From contig NZ_LT703003.1 in the NCBI RefSeq assembly GCF_900149695.1, positions 1,736,001 to 1,800,000 of the forward strand: 64,000 nt of DNA, in the 5' to 3' direction. The notes beneath the pieces were generated by a model that searched no databases, was not told where the DNA came from, and worked only from the letters and a program-made list of their open reading frames with translations. Made by a program: the position numbers and the translations under genes. Source of the DNA: Anderseniella sp. Alg231-50 (GTDB lineage: Bacteria; Pseudomonadota; Alphaproteobacteria; Rhizobiales; Aestuariivirgaceae). Below are positions 8,388-16,771 of this stretch, one piece after another. Numbering within the stretch: position 1 is the stretch's first letter; every line of letters starts with the position of its first letter.

Positions 8388-8419
8388 TCAAATGGATCAA
8401 TAACTACTTCCTTTGGTAT
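8388..8419 (-). repeat. Right terminal inverted repeat of the palindromic element
   Basis: Partner of 8157-8188; the single mismatch is at the sixth base from the inner edge (8393 against 8183). Confidence 0.9.
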
Positions 8420-8508
8420 TATTCACTGGTTTTGGGCAAGTCGGGCATTCCCGTCAATGGCACTTCGGCACTTCCCCCACAAACTGGCGTGCCCTACAAT
8501 CCGTCCCC

Positions 8509-9234
8509 ATGAAGGGTACGGGAGATATTGCTGTTTTGATGGGCGCCGCGTTGGTTGCCGTGTGCGCCGAGCCTGTGCTGGCAGCCAAGGACCAGACGCG
8601 CCTGCCGGAGATGCAAGGCCCTGCCGCAGGCGGTGGCGGGCTGGGCGCGGCCCCGTTTGCGCCGTCGCCCGGCAACGAGCCATTGCTGCAGATACCGTCA
8701 GGTGATGAGACCGACCCCGGAAGTACCGGAGACCCGAACACCGGTGACGACAATACCATGGATATGACCCCGGCCATTTCCACGGTGGACACAATTGAAC
8801 TGACACCGGACCTGGCCAAACGGGCAATAGACGGATTCGTCAAACTCAAGAACAGCTATCAGGATACCGATATTGCGGAGTATGAATCGCTTGAGCAGTT
8901 CGTGGCCGAGGCCAAGGAAGGTCCGGCGCTTGAGAAAGACATCAAGAGTTTCGGGTTCAAGACGGTCGGCGAATGGAACACGGCTATCACGTCGGTGAGT
9001 TTCGCCTATGCGGCATTGTCGGGAACCCATGAAGACGAGATCAAGCAGGAGCTTGAAAACATCGAGAACGAGGTCGATCTTGACGAGCAGATGAAGAAGT
9101 CGCTCATAGAGGGATTGCAATCCATGCTGCCGTCCGACAACAACAAGAAGGTTGTCGCTGATCTCAACAAGGAAAATGACTGGGCGGAGAAGCTGAAACT
9201 GCTTGAAGAGTCCGCCGAAGAGGTTGAGCACTGA
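8509..9234 (+). CDS. Exported protein of unknown function
   Basis: 241 residues from the ATG at 8509, chosen because it begins a signal peptide (MKGTGDIAVLMGAALVAVCA, cleavage near VLAA). No clear ribosome site precedes it. After a Gly/Pro/Asp-rich linker (residues about 30-85) comes a helical domain: LTPDLAKRAIDGFVKLKNSY, FVAEAKEGPALEKDIKSFGF, TVGEWNTAITSVSFAYAALS, then acidic helices up to SEEVEH-like acid-rich end. The stop overlaps the ATG of the enoyl-CoA hydratase gene by one base, so the two are translationally coupled. The helical domain resembles a hypothetical family I associate with Rhizobiales; no function known. Periplasmic location is inferred. Confidence 0.75.
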   Translation: MKGTGDIAVLMGAALVAVCAEPVLAAKDQTRLPEMQGPAAGGGGLGAAPFAPSPGNEPLLQIPSGDETDPGSTGDPNTGDDNTMDMTPAISTVDTIELTPDLAKRAIDGFVKLKNSYQDTDIAEYESLEQFVAEAKEGPALEKDIKSFGFKTVGEWNTAITSVSFAYAALSGTHEDEIKQELENIENEVDLDEQMKKSLIEGLQSMLPSDNNKKVVADLNKENDWAEKLKLLEESAEEVEH

Positions 9235-10031
9235 TGAAAGAGATACCGTTACTGTCTGTTGAAAACACCGGCAGCATACTGCGGCTGACGCTGATGCGCG
9301 GATCGCAACGCAATCCCCTGTCCAGAGCCATGCTTGATGCCATTGTGGCCGCGCTTGAGGCGGCAGCAACCGACAAATCGGTTCGCGCCATTGTCATTGC
9401 GGGCCAGGCGCCGGGTTTTTGCGGCGGTCATGACCTCAAGGAAATGACGGCGCATCGCACTGATGCCGATGGCGGGCGGGCTTTCTATGAAGCGCTGTTT
9501 GCCCGCTGCTCTGAGATGATGCAGATGATCGTTGCGCATCCGAAGATCGTAATTGCGGAGGTAAACGGCATTGCCACGGCCGCCGGCTGCCAGCTGGTCG
9601 CGGCCTGTGACATGGCGGTTGCAGGTGCCTCCGCCCGGTTCGGTGTCAACGGAATCAACTCAGGCCTGTTCTGTTCAACGCCGATGGTGGCGCTGTCGCG
9701 CAACATTGGCCGCAAGCGCGCCATGGAGCTGTTGACCACCGGTGCACTGCTCAATGCACATGAGGCGATGACGGCAGGTATCGTCAACCGGATTTGCGCC
9801 GATGACGACCTTGCCAAGGTCACGCAAGAACTGGCAACAACACTGGCCGAGCGGTCCCAGGCCGTATTGGCGCTCGGCAAGAAGGCGTTTTACGAGCAGC
9901 TTGAAATGCCGCTGGACGAGGCGTACCGGCACACATCGAAAGTCATCGTCGACAACATGATGATGAAGGATGCCGAGGAAGGCATTGGCGCGTTTCTTGA
10001 AAAGCGCAAACCGGAATGGAATGACGAATGA
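9234..10031 (+). CDS. Enoyl-CoA hydratase/isomerase-family protein
   Basis: 265 residues of the crotonase superfamily, which hydrates or isomerises 2-enoyl-CoA. The oxyanion-hole segments are present: APGFCGGHDLKEM around residue 60 and VNGIATAAGCQLVAACDMAVA around residue 110. The second catalytic glutamate position of classical hydratases is not obvious (region RFGVNGINSGLFCSTPM), so the reaction could be another crotonase chemistry. Coupled to the gene before it (1-base overlap) and the VOC gene after it (4-base overlap). Confidence 0.85.
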   Translation: MKEIPLLSVENTGSILRLTLMRGSQRNPLSRAMLDAIVAALEAAATDKSVRAIVIAGQAPGFCGGHDLKEMTAHRTDADGGRAFYEALFARCSEMMQMIVAHPKIVIAEVNGIATAAGCQLVAACDMAVAGASARFGVNGINSGLFCSTPMVALSRNIGRKRAMELLTTGALLNAHEAMTAGIVNRICADDDLAKVTQELATTLAERSQAVLALGKKAFYEQLEMPLDEAYRHTSKVIVDNMMMKDAEEGIGAFLEKRKPEWNDE

Positions 10032-10459
10032 GCGGTCTTGAACCACGCGTTTCCATCGTGACACTCGGGGTAGACGACATGAAACGTGCCAGGTCGTTCT
10101 ATGAGCGCCTGGGATGGAGTGCGGCAGGGTCGTCCAACGACAATGTGACGTTCTTCAATATGGGCGGCATGATCCTTGGCCTGTACGGCAGGCAGGCGCT
10201 TGCGGAAGACGCTGAGGTCGAGTTTTCGGAAAGCTCGTTCACCGGTGTGTCGCTGGCGCATAATTGCGAAAGCGAAGAACGGGTGGACGCGGTCATGGCT
10301 GTTGCCGAAGCTGCCGGGGCGAAGGTTGTAAAGCAGCCTGAAAAAGTGTTCTGGGGCGGGTATTCCGGGTATTTTTCCGATCCGGACGGTCATTTGTGGG
10401 AGATTGCCCACAATCCGTTCTTCCCGCTGGATGAAGACGGGCGGATCACCGCGCCATGA
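10028..10459 (+). CDS. VOC (glyoxalase/bleomycin-resistance) family protein
   Basis: 143 residues with the paired beta-alpha-beta-beta-beta modules of the vicinal oxygen chelate fold: VSIVTLGVDDMKRARSFYER at the start and GYFSDPDGHLWEIAHNP at the end. The DPDGH-WEI motif supplies the usual C-terminal metal-ligand glutamate, but the N-terminal module lacks an obvious His ligand. Overlaps both neighbours by 4 bases (ATGA), so it belongs to the same operon. Exact reaction unknown. Confidence 0.85.
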   Translation: MSGLEPRVSIVTLGVDDMKRARSFYERLGWSAAGSSNDNVTFFNMGGMILGLYGRQALAEDAEVEFSESSFTGVSLAHNCESEERVDAVMAVAEAAGAKVVKQPEKVFWGGYSGYFSDPDGHLWEIAHNPFFPLDEDGRITAP

Positions 10460-10983
10460 ATCACGACGTTTACGAAGCCCACTACATCCGCAAGATCCTG
10501 GAGGATGTCAGGACCATCGCCATTGTCGGGGCATCCTCCAATGAAGCCAGGCCATCGTTCTTTGTGACCAAGTACCTTGTCGACAAGGGATACAAGGTGT
10601 TCCCGCTCAACCCGGGCATGGCGGGCCGGGAAATCTGCGGCCGCAAGGTCTATGCATCCCTGAACGACGTGCCGGAAGCCATCGACATGGTCGACATTTT
10701 TCGCAATTCCGAGGTTGCGGCGAGCTTTGTCGACCAGGCCCTGACACTAGCACCGGTGCCGAAAGTCATCTGGATGCAATTGACGGTGCGCCATGACGAG
10801 GCCGCTGAAAGAGCTGAAGCGGCCGGCGTGCGCGTTGTCATGAACCGGTGCCCGAAAATCGAATATGGCAAACTGTCGGGTGAATGGGGCTGGGTTGGTG
10901 GCAATTCCGGTGTGATATCGTCGAGAAAGCAGTCGCTGCACGGGTCCGGCAAGATGCAGAGCCTCGGGATCGTCAAGCAGTAG
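10456..10983 (+). CDS. CoA-binding-domain protein (YccU-like)
   Basis: 175 residues with a Rossmann-type CoA-binding domain: TIAIVGASSNEARPSFFVTK at about residue 20, KVFPLNPGMAGREICGRKVY, and the late MNRCPKIEYGKL motif that is a signature of the stand-alone YccU/YneT group. The family resembles the nucleotide-binding half of succinyl-CoA synthetase alpha. Last gene of the coupled four-gene operon. Molecular role undefined. Confidence 0.85.
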   Translation: MNHDVYEAHYIRKILEDVRTIAIVGASSNEARPSFFVTKYLVDKGYKVFPLNPGMAGREICGRKVYASLNDVPEAIDMVDIFRNSEVAASFVDQALTLAPVPKVIWMQLTVRHDEAAERAEAAGVRVVMNRCPKIEYGKLSGEWGWVGGNSGVISSRKQSLHGSGKMQSLGIVKQ

Positions 10984-11084
10984 ATTGGCGTTCTCTAAAA
11001 AGAACAATTGTTTGATTTGCCGCCCTTTGCTAAAAGGCTCCCCCTGCGTCGACTAATCTCAAGCGTATTCAAGGAGCATTTCAC

Positions 11085-12365
11085 ATGAGCGATCAGCAAC
11101 CGGGCTTTGACACACTGGCCATCCACGCGGGCGCAAAGCCTGATCCTGCGACCGGCGCGCGCGCCACGCCGATCTACCAGACGACATCGTTCGTGTTTGA
11201 TGATGCCCAGCATGCGGCAGACCTGTTTGCCCTGCGCGCATTCGGGAATATCTACACCCGGATCATGAACCCGACCCAGGCAGTGCTGGAAGAAAAGGTG
11301 GCGGCTCTGGAAGGCGGCACGGCGGCACTTGCGACCGCATCGGGCCATTCCGCCCAGCTCATTATCTGTCATTCGCTGATGATGCCGGGCGATGAAATCG
11401 TCTGTGCCCGCCAGCTCTATGGCGGATCGATCAATGCCTTCAACCATTCGTTCAAGTCGTTCGGCTGGAACGTGGTGTGGGCCGATATCGACGACATCTC
11501 TTCGTTTGAAAAAGCCATAACCCCGAAAACCAAGGCGATCTTCATTGAATCGATCGCCAATCCCGGCGGCCGCGTCACCGACATGGACGCGATTGCCGCC
11601 GTTGCCAAGAAGGCGCATGTACCGCTGATCGTCGACAATACGCTGGCCTCGCCCTATCTGTGCCGGCCGATTGAACATGGTGCCAATATCGTGGTGGAAT
11701 CGCTGACCAAGTTCCTCGGCGGGCACGGCAATTCCATGGGCGGCATCATTGTCGACGGCGGCAATTTCGACTGGGGCAAGAACAAGGGCCAGTTCCCGAT
11801 GCTGTCGGAGCCCAATGCCTCTTACAACGGCGTGACCATGTATGAAACCTTCGGCAATATCGCCTTTGCGATCACCTGCCGGGTGTTGGGCCTGCGCGAT
11901 CTGGGGCCGGCCATTTCACCGTTCAACGCTTTCCAGATCCTGACCGGCATGGAAACCCTGTCGCTGCGCATGCAGCGCCATTGCGATAATGCGCTGAAAG
12001 TGGCCGAGTGGTTGTCCAGTGATCCGCGTGTGTCCTGGGTCAGCTATGCGGCCCTTCCCGGCGACAAGGACCATGACAACCAGAAGAAGTATGCGCCAAA
12101 GGGCGCTGGTGCCGTGTTCACCTTCGGACTGAAAGGCGGCTACGACGCCGGTGTCGGCACAGTGTCCAAGGTCGAGCTCCTGTCGCACCTGGCCAATGTG
12201 GGCGATACTAGGTCTTTGATCATCCACCCGGCTTCAACCACGCACTCACAACTCACGCCCGAGCAGCTTGAAAGTGCCGGTGCCGGTGCAGACGTCGTGC
12301 GCCTTTCCATCGGTATCGAGGACGTCGCCGACATCATTGCCGATCTTGACCAGGCGATGAGCTGA
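11085..12365 (+). CDS. metY: O-acetylhomoserine aminocarboxypropyltransferase (sulfhydrylase)
   Basis: 426 residues; PLP enzyme of the Cys/Met metabolism family that makes homocysteine from O-acetylhomoserine and sulfide, in the cytosol. Recognised from FDTLAIHAGAKPDPATGARA at the N-terminus, YTRIMNPTQAVLEEKVAALE, the SGHSAQLI cofactor region and the PLP-binding lysine in SLTKFLGGHGNSMGG (near residue 210). The length of about 425 fits MetY rather than the shorter MetB/MetC. AAGGAG lies 10 bases before the ATG. It follows the CoA-binding gene by about 100 bases and probably has its own promoter. Converges on ctaA with 3 bases between stops. Confidence 0.93.
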   Translation: MSDQQPGFDTLAIHAGAKPDPATGARATPIYQTTSFVFDDAQHAADLFALRAFGNIYTRIMNPTQAVLEEKVAALEGGTAALATASGHSAQLIICHSLMMPGDEIVCARQLYGGSINAFNHSFKSFGWNVVWADIDDISSFEKAITPKTKAIFIESIANPGGRVTDMDAIAAVAKKAHVPLIVDNTLASPYLCRPIEHGANIVVESLTKFLGGHGNSMGGIIVDGGNFDWGKNKGQFPMLSEPNASYNGVTMYETFGNIAFAITCRVLGLRDLGPAISPFNAFQILTGMETLSLRMQRHCDNALKVAEWLSSDPRVSWVSYAALPGDKDHDNQKKYAPKGAGAVFTFGLKGGYDAGVGTVSKVELLSHLANVGDTRSLIIHPASTTHSQLTPEQLESAGAGADVVRLSIGIEDVADIIADLDQAMS

Positions 12366-12368
12366 GCT

Positions 12369-13442
12369 TCAGGTTGCCTGTGCCGCGGATGATGCAGTTG
12401 TCCGCGGCGCAGCACAAACTTCATGCAGATGCCAGATGCAGGCTGTGAGCACGACAAGCGCGCCGCCCTGATGGATGAGACCCAGTGTGATCGGTACGAG
12501 GGCCAGCAGTGTCCAGATGCCGAAACCGATCTGCGCCAGCACGGTCAACAGGATTGCCAGGCCTGACATGCGCACGGCGGGGCGATTTTGCTCGCCCATG
12601 GCGCGTGCGGCGTGCGCCAGTGCCAGCCCGGCTATGACATAGGCCATGACCCGGTGCTGAAACTGCACCGTGAGGACGTTTTCAAAGAAGTTGCGCCAGG
12701 CCGGATCCATTGCCATCAGGCCGTTGGGTACGAGCCGGCCGTCCATCAACGGCCAGGTGTTGTGGGACAGCCCGGCATCCAGACCGGCCACAAATCCGCC
12801 CAGTGCCGTTTGCGCGATGATCAGCCCGGTGAGCGCCAGAGCGGACCAGCCGAGATTGACGTCCGTGGCAACCCGGCGCTTGTCACGGCCAATGCCGAGC
12901 GCGGTCCATACGATGGCGGCAAAAATAACCGTTGCCAGTGTCAGGTGTGCCGACAGCCGGTACTGGCTCACATCCGTGCGCTCCACCAGGCCCGATTTCA
13001 CCATGTACCAGCCCAGCGCGCCCTGCAGCCCGCCCAGCACGAAAAGCACCAAAAGCCGGGGAACCTGGGACTTGTGCAACCTGCCGGTCAGCCAGAAGAA
13101 GACGAACGGTATGAAAAAAACCACACCGATGGCGCGGCCCAGAAACCGATGCCCCCATTCCCACCAGTAGATGAACTTGAACTCGTCCAGGCTCATGCCC
13201 TTGTTGATGAGCTGGTATTCCGGGATCTGGCGGTATTTTTCCAGTGCCTCGAGCCAATGGGCTTCACTCAATGGCGGAATGGCGCCCAGCAACGGTTTCC
13301 ATTCGGTGATGGACAGGCCAGAATCCGTCAACCGGGTGGCGCCGCCGACAATCACCATGGCAAACACCATTGCAGCAACAAACACCAGCCACCCGCGTAT
13401 GCAGGGCAGGGCTGCGAGCTGTTTTTCGGTCAGGCTTGTCAT
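12369..13442 (-). CDS. ctaA: Heme A synthase (COX15/CtaA)
   Basis: 357 residues, an integral membrane protein of about eight transmembrane helices that oxidises the C8 methyl of heme O to give heme A for cytochrome c oxidase. Diagnostic stretches: GGATRLTDSGLSITEWKPL near the N-terminus, then EWGHRFLGRAIG with the conserved His/Arg, and the later FQHRVMAYVIAGLALAHA with another heme-ligand His. The length suits the alphaproteobacterial COX15 type 2 proteins. Its presence implies an aa3-type oxidase elsewhere on the genome. Confidence 0.95.
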   Translation of the reverse strand: MTSLTEKQLAALPCIRGWLVFVAAMVFAMVIVGGATRLTDSGLSITEWKPLLGAIPPLSEAHWLEALEKYRQIPEYQLINKGMSLDEFKFIYWWEWGHRFLGRAIGVVFFIPFVFFWLTGRLHKSQVPRLLVLFVLGGLQGALGWYMVKSGLVERTDVSQYRLSAHLTLATVIFAAIVWTALGIGRDKRRVATDVNLGWSALALTGLIIAQTALGGFVAGLDAGLSHNTWPLMDGRLVPNGLMAMDPAWRNFFENVLTVQFQHRVMAYVIAGLALAHAARAMGEQNRPAVRMSGLAILLTVLAQIGFGIWTLLALVPITLGLIHQGGALVVLTACIWHLHEVCAAPRTTASSAAQAT

Positions 13443-13587
13443 ATCCCTGACCTATTGCGTGACAGGTCCGGTTTGAAGGGCGCACAGCGCCGCACCCCAC
13501 CGCCTTGCTCGCGGTCTTCGCGTTGCCGCAGGGGCAATTAACCGTGTCATTGTTGCTCTAGCACACACCACCCAAATCTTGGTACAT

Positions 13588-14964
13588 ATGGTTTACAAAA
13601 GATGGCGAACCGGGATATGCGCCACTACGGAGTACCAGACTAAAGTGAAGCAAAAGATCGAACAGGCGGCGCAGCTGTTCCAGGCGGGGCAGCCACGTGA
13701 AGCGCTTGAAATGCTGCAACCTGTGACCAGCGGTGCACCCGGCATGATGCGCGGGCAAACCCTGTCTGCGCGTTGCTGGCTGGCGCTTGGTCATCGCGAC
13801 AAGGCGCTGGATCATCTGGCGACAGTTGCCGGCTATGTCGACAAAGCTCCGCGCCCGGCACTGGCGAGGGCCAATCTCGCCCAGTTTTATGCCATGGCTG
13901 ATGAGTGGGACACCGCGACATCCATTCTTGAAGTGGCGGTTTCACAGGAGCCGGACAATATTGAGCTGAAAGTCAAGCATGCAGACATGCTGGCCAATGC
14001 CGGACAGTGGCGCGAAGCGCTGATGATCTTTGAAGCAGCCGTCAAGAAATTCCCGGAAAACGCATCGCTTTTGCGCTCAACCGCGATTTCGGCGCAGATG
14101 AGCAAACAGAATACCCGGGCCGTGGAACTGTATACCCGCACCATGGCAGCAGGCCTTGCCGACAAGCAGATCTATTCCAACCTGATTGCCGCACTGATTG
14201 AACTGGGGCGTGTCGATGAAGCCCATCGCCATGCTGTTGACTGGTGTGCCGCCATGCCGGCGGACATAGAGGCAATGGCCTTCATGGCCCTGCTCGAGGT
14301 CGAGGTGGGCAATAATGATGTCGCGGCACGCTGGTTTGACTTTGCCCGGTTTGTAAAGGGACACACCATTGCGGTGCCGGAAGGCTATGACGACCTGGAT
14401 GCCTTCAACAAGGCTATCGAAGCAGTCGTACTGGGCCATGACCGGCTGGAAACACCACCTGAGGATCATCCGACCTGGCATCATCCCGCATTGCGCATAG
14501 GCCCGGACATCAACAATGATCATTCCGGCCCGGTTGGCGAGCTTGAAAAGCAGATGCGCATGGCCGTCGACAAGTATTTTGCCGAAAGCCCCAATGACGA
14601 CAATCATCCGTTCCTGACGACAGAGCCCAGGGACTATGAAATCGTGGCCTGGTCTGCCGTTTTGGACGGCGAAGGCAATCAGAAACCGCACATCCACATG
14701 TCAGGTTACCTGTCGGGTTGTTATTATGTGACCATTCCGGACGAGGTTTCGGGATCGGGGGACGACAATGCCGGTGCCTTCGAAATGGGCCGGCCACCGG
14801 AAGAACTGCCGTTCAAGGCCGAGTTTCCGGTTGAAACCGTCAAGCCGCATGAAGGGCTGATGCTGTTGTTTCCAGCCTTCATGTACCACGGCACGGTGCC
14901 GTTCAAGTCGAAGCAGAAACGCATCTGCGTCGCGTTTGACGTGATCCCGAAACAGGCAGCCTGA
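13588..14964 (+). CDS. TPR protein with C-terminal 2OG-Fe(II)-oxygenase-like domain
   Basis: About 458 residues from the ATG at 13588; a GTG at 13645 with GGAG 12 bases upstream is a good alternative start, since homology-like TPR sequence begins there (KQKIEQAAQLFQAGQPREAL). Residues 20-260 are TPR-type helices. The C-terminal part (from about 330) has HIHMSGYLSGCYYVTIPDE and a final block FPAFMYHGTVPFKSKQKRICVAFDVI, where His, His and Arg occupy the places expected of iron and 2-oxoglutarate ligands of the putative 2OG-Fe(II) oxygenase family. I infer a protein-modifying dioxygenase; substrate unknown. Convergent with dusA. Confidence 0.75.
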   Translation: MVYKRWRTGICATTEYQTKVKQKIEQAAQLFQAGQPREALEMLQPVTSGAPGMMRGQTLSARCWLALGHRDKALDHLATVAGYVDKAPRPALARANLAQFYAMADEWDTATSILEVAVSQEPDNIELKVKHADMLANAGQWREALMIFEAAVKKFPENASLLRSTAISAQMSKQNTRAVELYTRTMAAGLADKQIYSNLIAALIELGRVDEAHRHAVDWCAAMPADIEAMAFMALLEVEVGNNDVAARWFDFARFVKGHTIAVPEGYDDLDAFNKAIEAVVLGHDRLETPPEDHPTWHHPALRIGPDINNDHSGPVGELEKQMRMAVDKYFAESPNDDNHPFLTTEPRDYEIVAWSAVLDGEGNQKPHIHMSGYLSGCYYVTIPDEVSGSGDDNAGAFEMGRPPEELPFKAEFPVETVKPHEGLMLLFPAFMYHGTVPFKSKQKRICVAFDVIPKQAA

Positions 14965-14972
14965 AGCCGGTT

Positions 14973-15995
14973 TTACTCCGCCGCCTGACGCGCTGCCATC
15001 GCATCCGCCACGACGGCCAGTGCCTGATGGATGATTTCAACACCGGCACCGTCGCGGCGCGCGTCTTCCGACAGGACACGGCGCCACAGCCTGCCGCCGG
15101 GCTGGGCGTGAAACAGGCCCATCATGTGCCGGGTGATGCGGGTGATATAGTCACCCTGCGCCAGGCGCTGCTCGATGTAGCCTGTCATGGCCTCGGCAGC
15201 GTCCATCCGGGTTGCCACCGGATTTTCAGGTGCATCGAATATTGCCCGGTCCACGTCGGCAAGAAGCCAGGGATGCTGGTAGGCGGCGCGGCCCAGCATG
15301 ACACCGTCCACATGCGTCAGGTGTTCATGCGCTTGTGCCAGGGTTTCGATGCCGCCATTGATAGAAATATGCAGGTCAGGCCGGGCCGCCTTCAACCGGT
15401 AGACCCGGTCATAGTCCAGCGGCGGCACATCACGGTTCTGTTTCGGGCTGAGACCGTCAAGCCAGGCCTTTCGGGCATGGACAATGAACGTGTCACAGCC
15501 TGCTGACGCGACGGTTTCGATGAAACGGGTAAAGTCCGCCTCTGAGTCCTGGTCATCGATGCCGATTCGGCATTTGACGGTCACGGGAACAGCAACGGCT
15601 GCACGCATGGCATCGACGCCACGCGCCACCGTGTCCGGTTCCGCCATCAGGCAGGCGCCGAAACGGCCGGACTGCACCCGGTCCGACGGGCAGCCGCAGT
15701 TCAGGTTGATCTCGTCATATCCAAGGCCTTCACCAATGCGGGCGGCTTCGACAAGCTCTGCGGGGTCGGAGCCGCCAAGCTGCAGGGCGACGGGATGTTC
15801 GCAAGGATCAAAGCCAAGCAGATGCCCGCGGTCGCCATGGATCACCGCACCGGTGGTCAGCATTTCCGTATAGAGCAGGGCATGCCGGGTCAGTTGCCGG
15901 TGAAACACGCGGCAATGCCTGTCGGTCCAGTCCATCATCGGCGCAATGGACAGCCGGCGCGCAGCATTGGCGGATATGTCGGCGTGGTTGCTCAT
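14973..15995 (-). CDS. dusA: tRNA-dihydrouridine synthase A
   Basis: 340 residues from the ATG at 15995 (the open frame extends 39 codons further, but homologous sequence starts with RLSIAPMMDWTDRHCR). FMN enzyme that reduces uridine in the tRNA D-loop. Markers: NLNCGCPSDRVQSGRFGACL, where the second motif Cys is the catalytic acid, VTVKCRIGIDD, FIVHARKAWLDGLSPKQNR (DusA-specific) and SINGGIETLAQA. It begins 34 bases after the thiD stop and may be the last gene transcribed with the thiamine operon, though its function is unrelated. Confidence 0.93.
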   Translation of the reverse strand: MSNHADISANAARRLSIAPMMDWTDRHCRVFHRQLTRHALLYTEMLTTGAVIHGDRGHLLGFDPCEHPVALQLGGSDPAELVEAARIGEGLGYDEINLNCGCPSDRVQSGRFGACLMAEPDTVARGVDAMRAAVAVPVTVKCRIGIDDQDSEADFTRFIETVASAGCDTFIVHARKAWLDGLSPKQNRDVPPLDYDRVYRLKAARPDLHISINGGIETLAQAHEHLTHVDGVMLGRAAYQHPWLLADVDRAIFDAPENPVATRMDAAEAMTGYIEQRLAQGDYITRITRHMMGLFHAQPGGRLWRRVLSEDARRDGAGVEIIHQALAVVADAMAARQAAE

Positions 15996-16029
15996 GGGAT
16001 CAGTCCATACAGAGACAGGTTGCGTGATG

Positions 16030-16764
16030 TCAAACTTGGGACAATGTCCGCTGCAGCTTTTTGCCGATGAATTGTTTTCCCTCTGAACAAGCTTGGCCCA
16101 CGTCAATTCCAAGAGCGAGGTTTGCCGCGATGGCGCTTGCCAGCATGCAGCCGGTGCCGCGCAGGGTCGCGTTCAGTCGCGGGGATGCGAATTCCCTGGT
16201 GCGAAGGTTGGCCTGAAATAACCGGTCGATGGACGCGTCGCCAACACCGTGACCGCCCTTGATCAGCACACCGGTTGTCCCCAGTTCCAGCAGGGCTCTT
16301 GCCTGCTGTTCGGGTTGCTTGCTGCCGGTCAGCATTTGGGCCTCCGGCAGGTTGGGGGTAACCAGCGTGCACAGGGGCAGCAGATGCGTTTTGAGGGCAG
16401 CAATGCCGTCGGGGCTCAGCAACGGCGTGCCGGACGACGATACCAGCACCGGGTCGATGACCAGCGGAATCGCTGAAAAGTCACGCAAGACATCTGCAAT
16501 CGCCACAACCGATTCCGCCGAATGCAGCATTCCTGTCTTGATGGCGCCGACGGGTCCGCTTGCAAGGGCTGCCGACAATTGTTGTGCGACCTGGTCCGGC
16601 GAGATGGCCGTAACAGCGTGAACCGCCATATCGGTTTGCGCCGTTACGGCGGTGACAACCGGTCTTGCCTCACACTCCAGTTCGGTGAGCGTGGCCATAT
16701 CTCTGGAGATACCTGCGCCGCCGCTGGAATCCGTACCGCCAATGATGATGACTGCCGGTTTCAT
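16030..16764 (-). CDS. thiD: Hydroxymethylpyrimidine/phosphomethylpyrimidine kinase
   Basis: 244 residues, ribokinase-fold kinase that phosphorylates HMP and HMP-phosphate to the pyrophosphate used by ThiE. Motifs: IIIGGTDSSGGAGISRDMAT at the N-terminus, VIDPVLVSSSGTPLL in the middle and the anion hole LRGTGCMLASAIAANLALG near residue 205. It is slightly shorter than the usual 260-270 residues. It begins 7 bases after the thiF-type stop and is the distal biosynthetic gene of the operon. Confidence 0.92.
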   Translation of the reverse strand: MKPAVIIIGGTDSSGGAGISRDMATLTELECEARPVVTAVTAQTDMAVHAVTAISPDQVAQQLSAALASGPVGAIKTGMLHSAESVVAIADVLRDFSAIPLVIDPVLVSSSGTPLLSPDGIAALKTHLLPLCTLVTPNLPEAQMLTGSKQPEQQARALLELGTTGVLIKGGHGVGDASIDRLFQANLRTREFASPRLNATLRGTGCMLASAIAANLALGIDVGQACSEGKQFIGKKLQRTLSQV

Positions 16765-16771
16765 GAAGGCA

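Larger units (their letters stand above)
8157..8419. mobile_element. MITE-like nested palindromic element, 263 bp
   Basis: The ends are perfect 26-base inverted repeats (8157-8182 and 8394-8419, beginning ATACCAAAGGAAGTAGTTAT), extending to 32 bases with one mismatch. Between them are two further hairpins in series: 8193-8211 with 8263-8281 (19 of 19, GTCAAATCCGTCACTCTGG) and 8292-8309 with 8370-8387 (17 of 18, CCGGTTTTTCGCGTT core). No transposase gene is present. The ends contain TA at both borders, compatible with a Tc1/IS630-type TA target duplication, but that is inference. Structure and size fit a miniature inverted-repeat element or an REP-like mosaic. Minus-strand reading frames inside it are not regarded as genes. 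Confidence 0.8.

Noticed and set aside
8203-8400. Short minus-strand reading frames inside the palindromic element
   Set aside because: They are produced by the inverted repeats and lack start signals. Such frames are commonly mis-annotated in dispersed repeats.
11013-11037. TGATTTG followed by GCTAAAAGG upstream of metY, reminiscent of a SAM-II riboswitch
   Set aside because: The two words are only 9 bases apart. The central pseudoknot segment expected between them is missing, so the structure cannot form as known. A covariance-model search would settle it.
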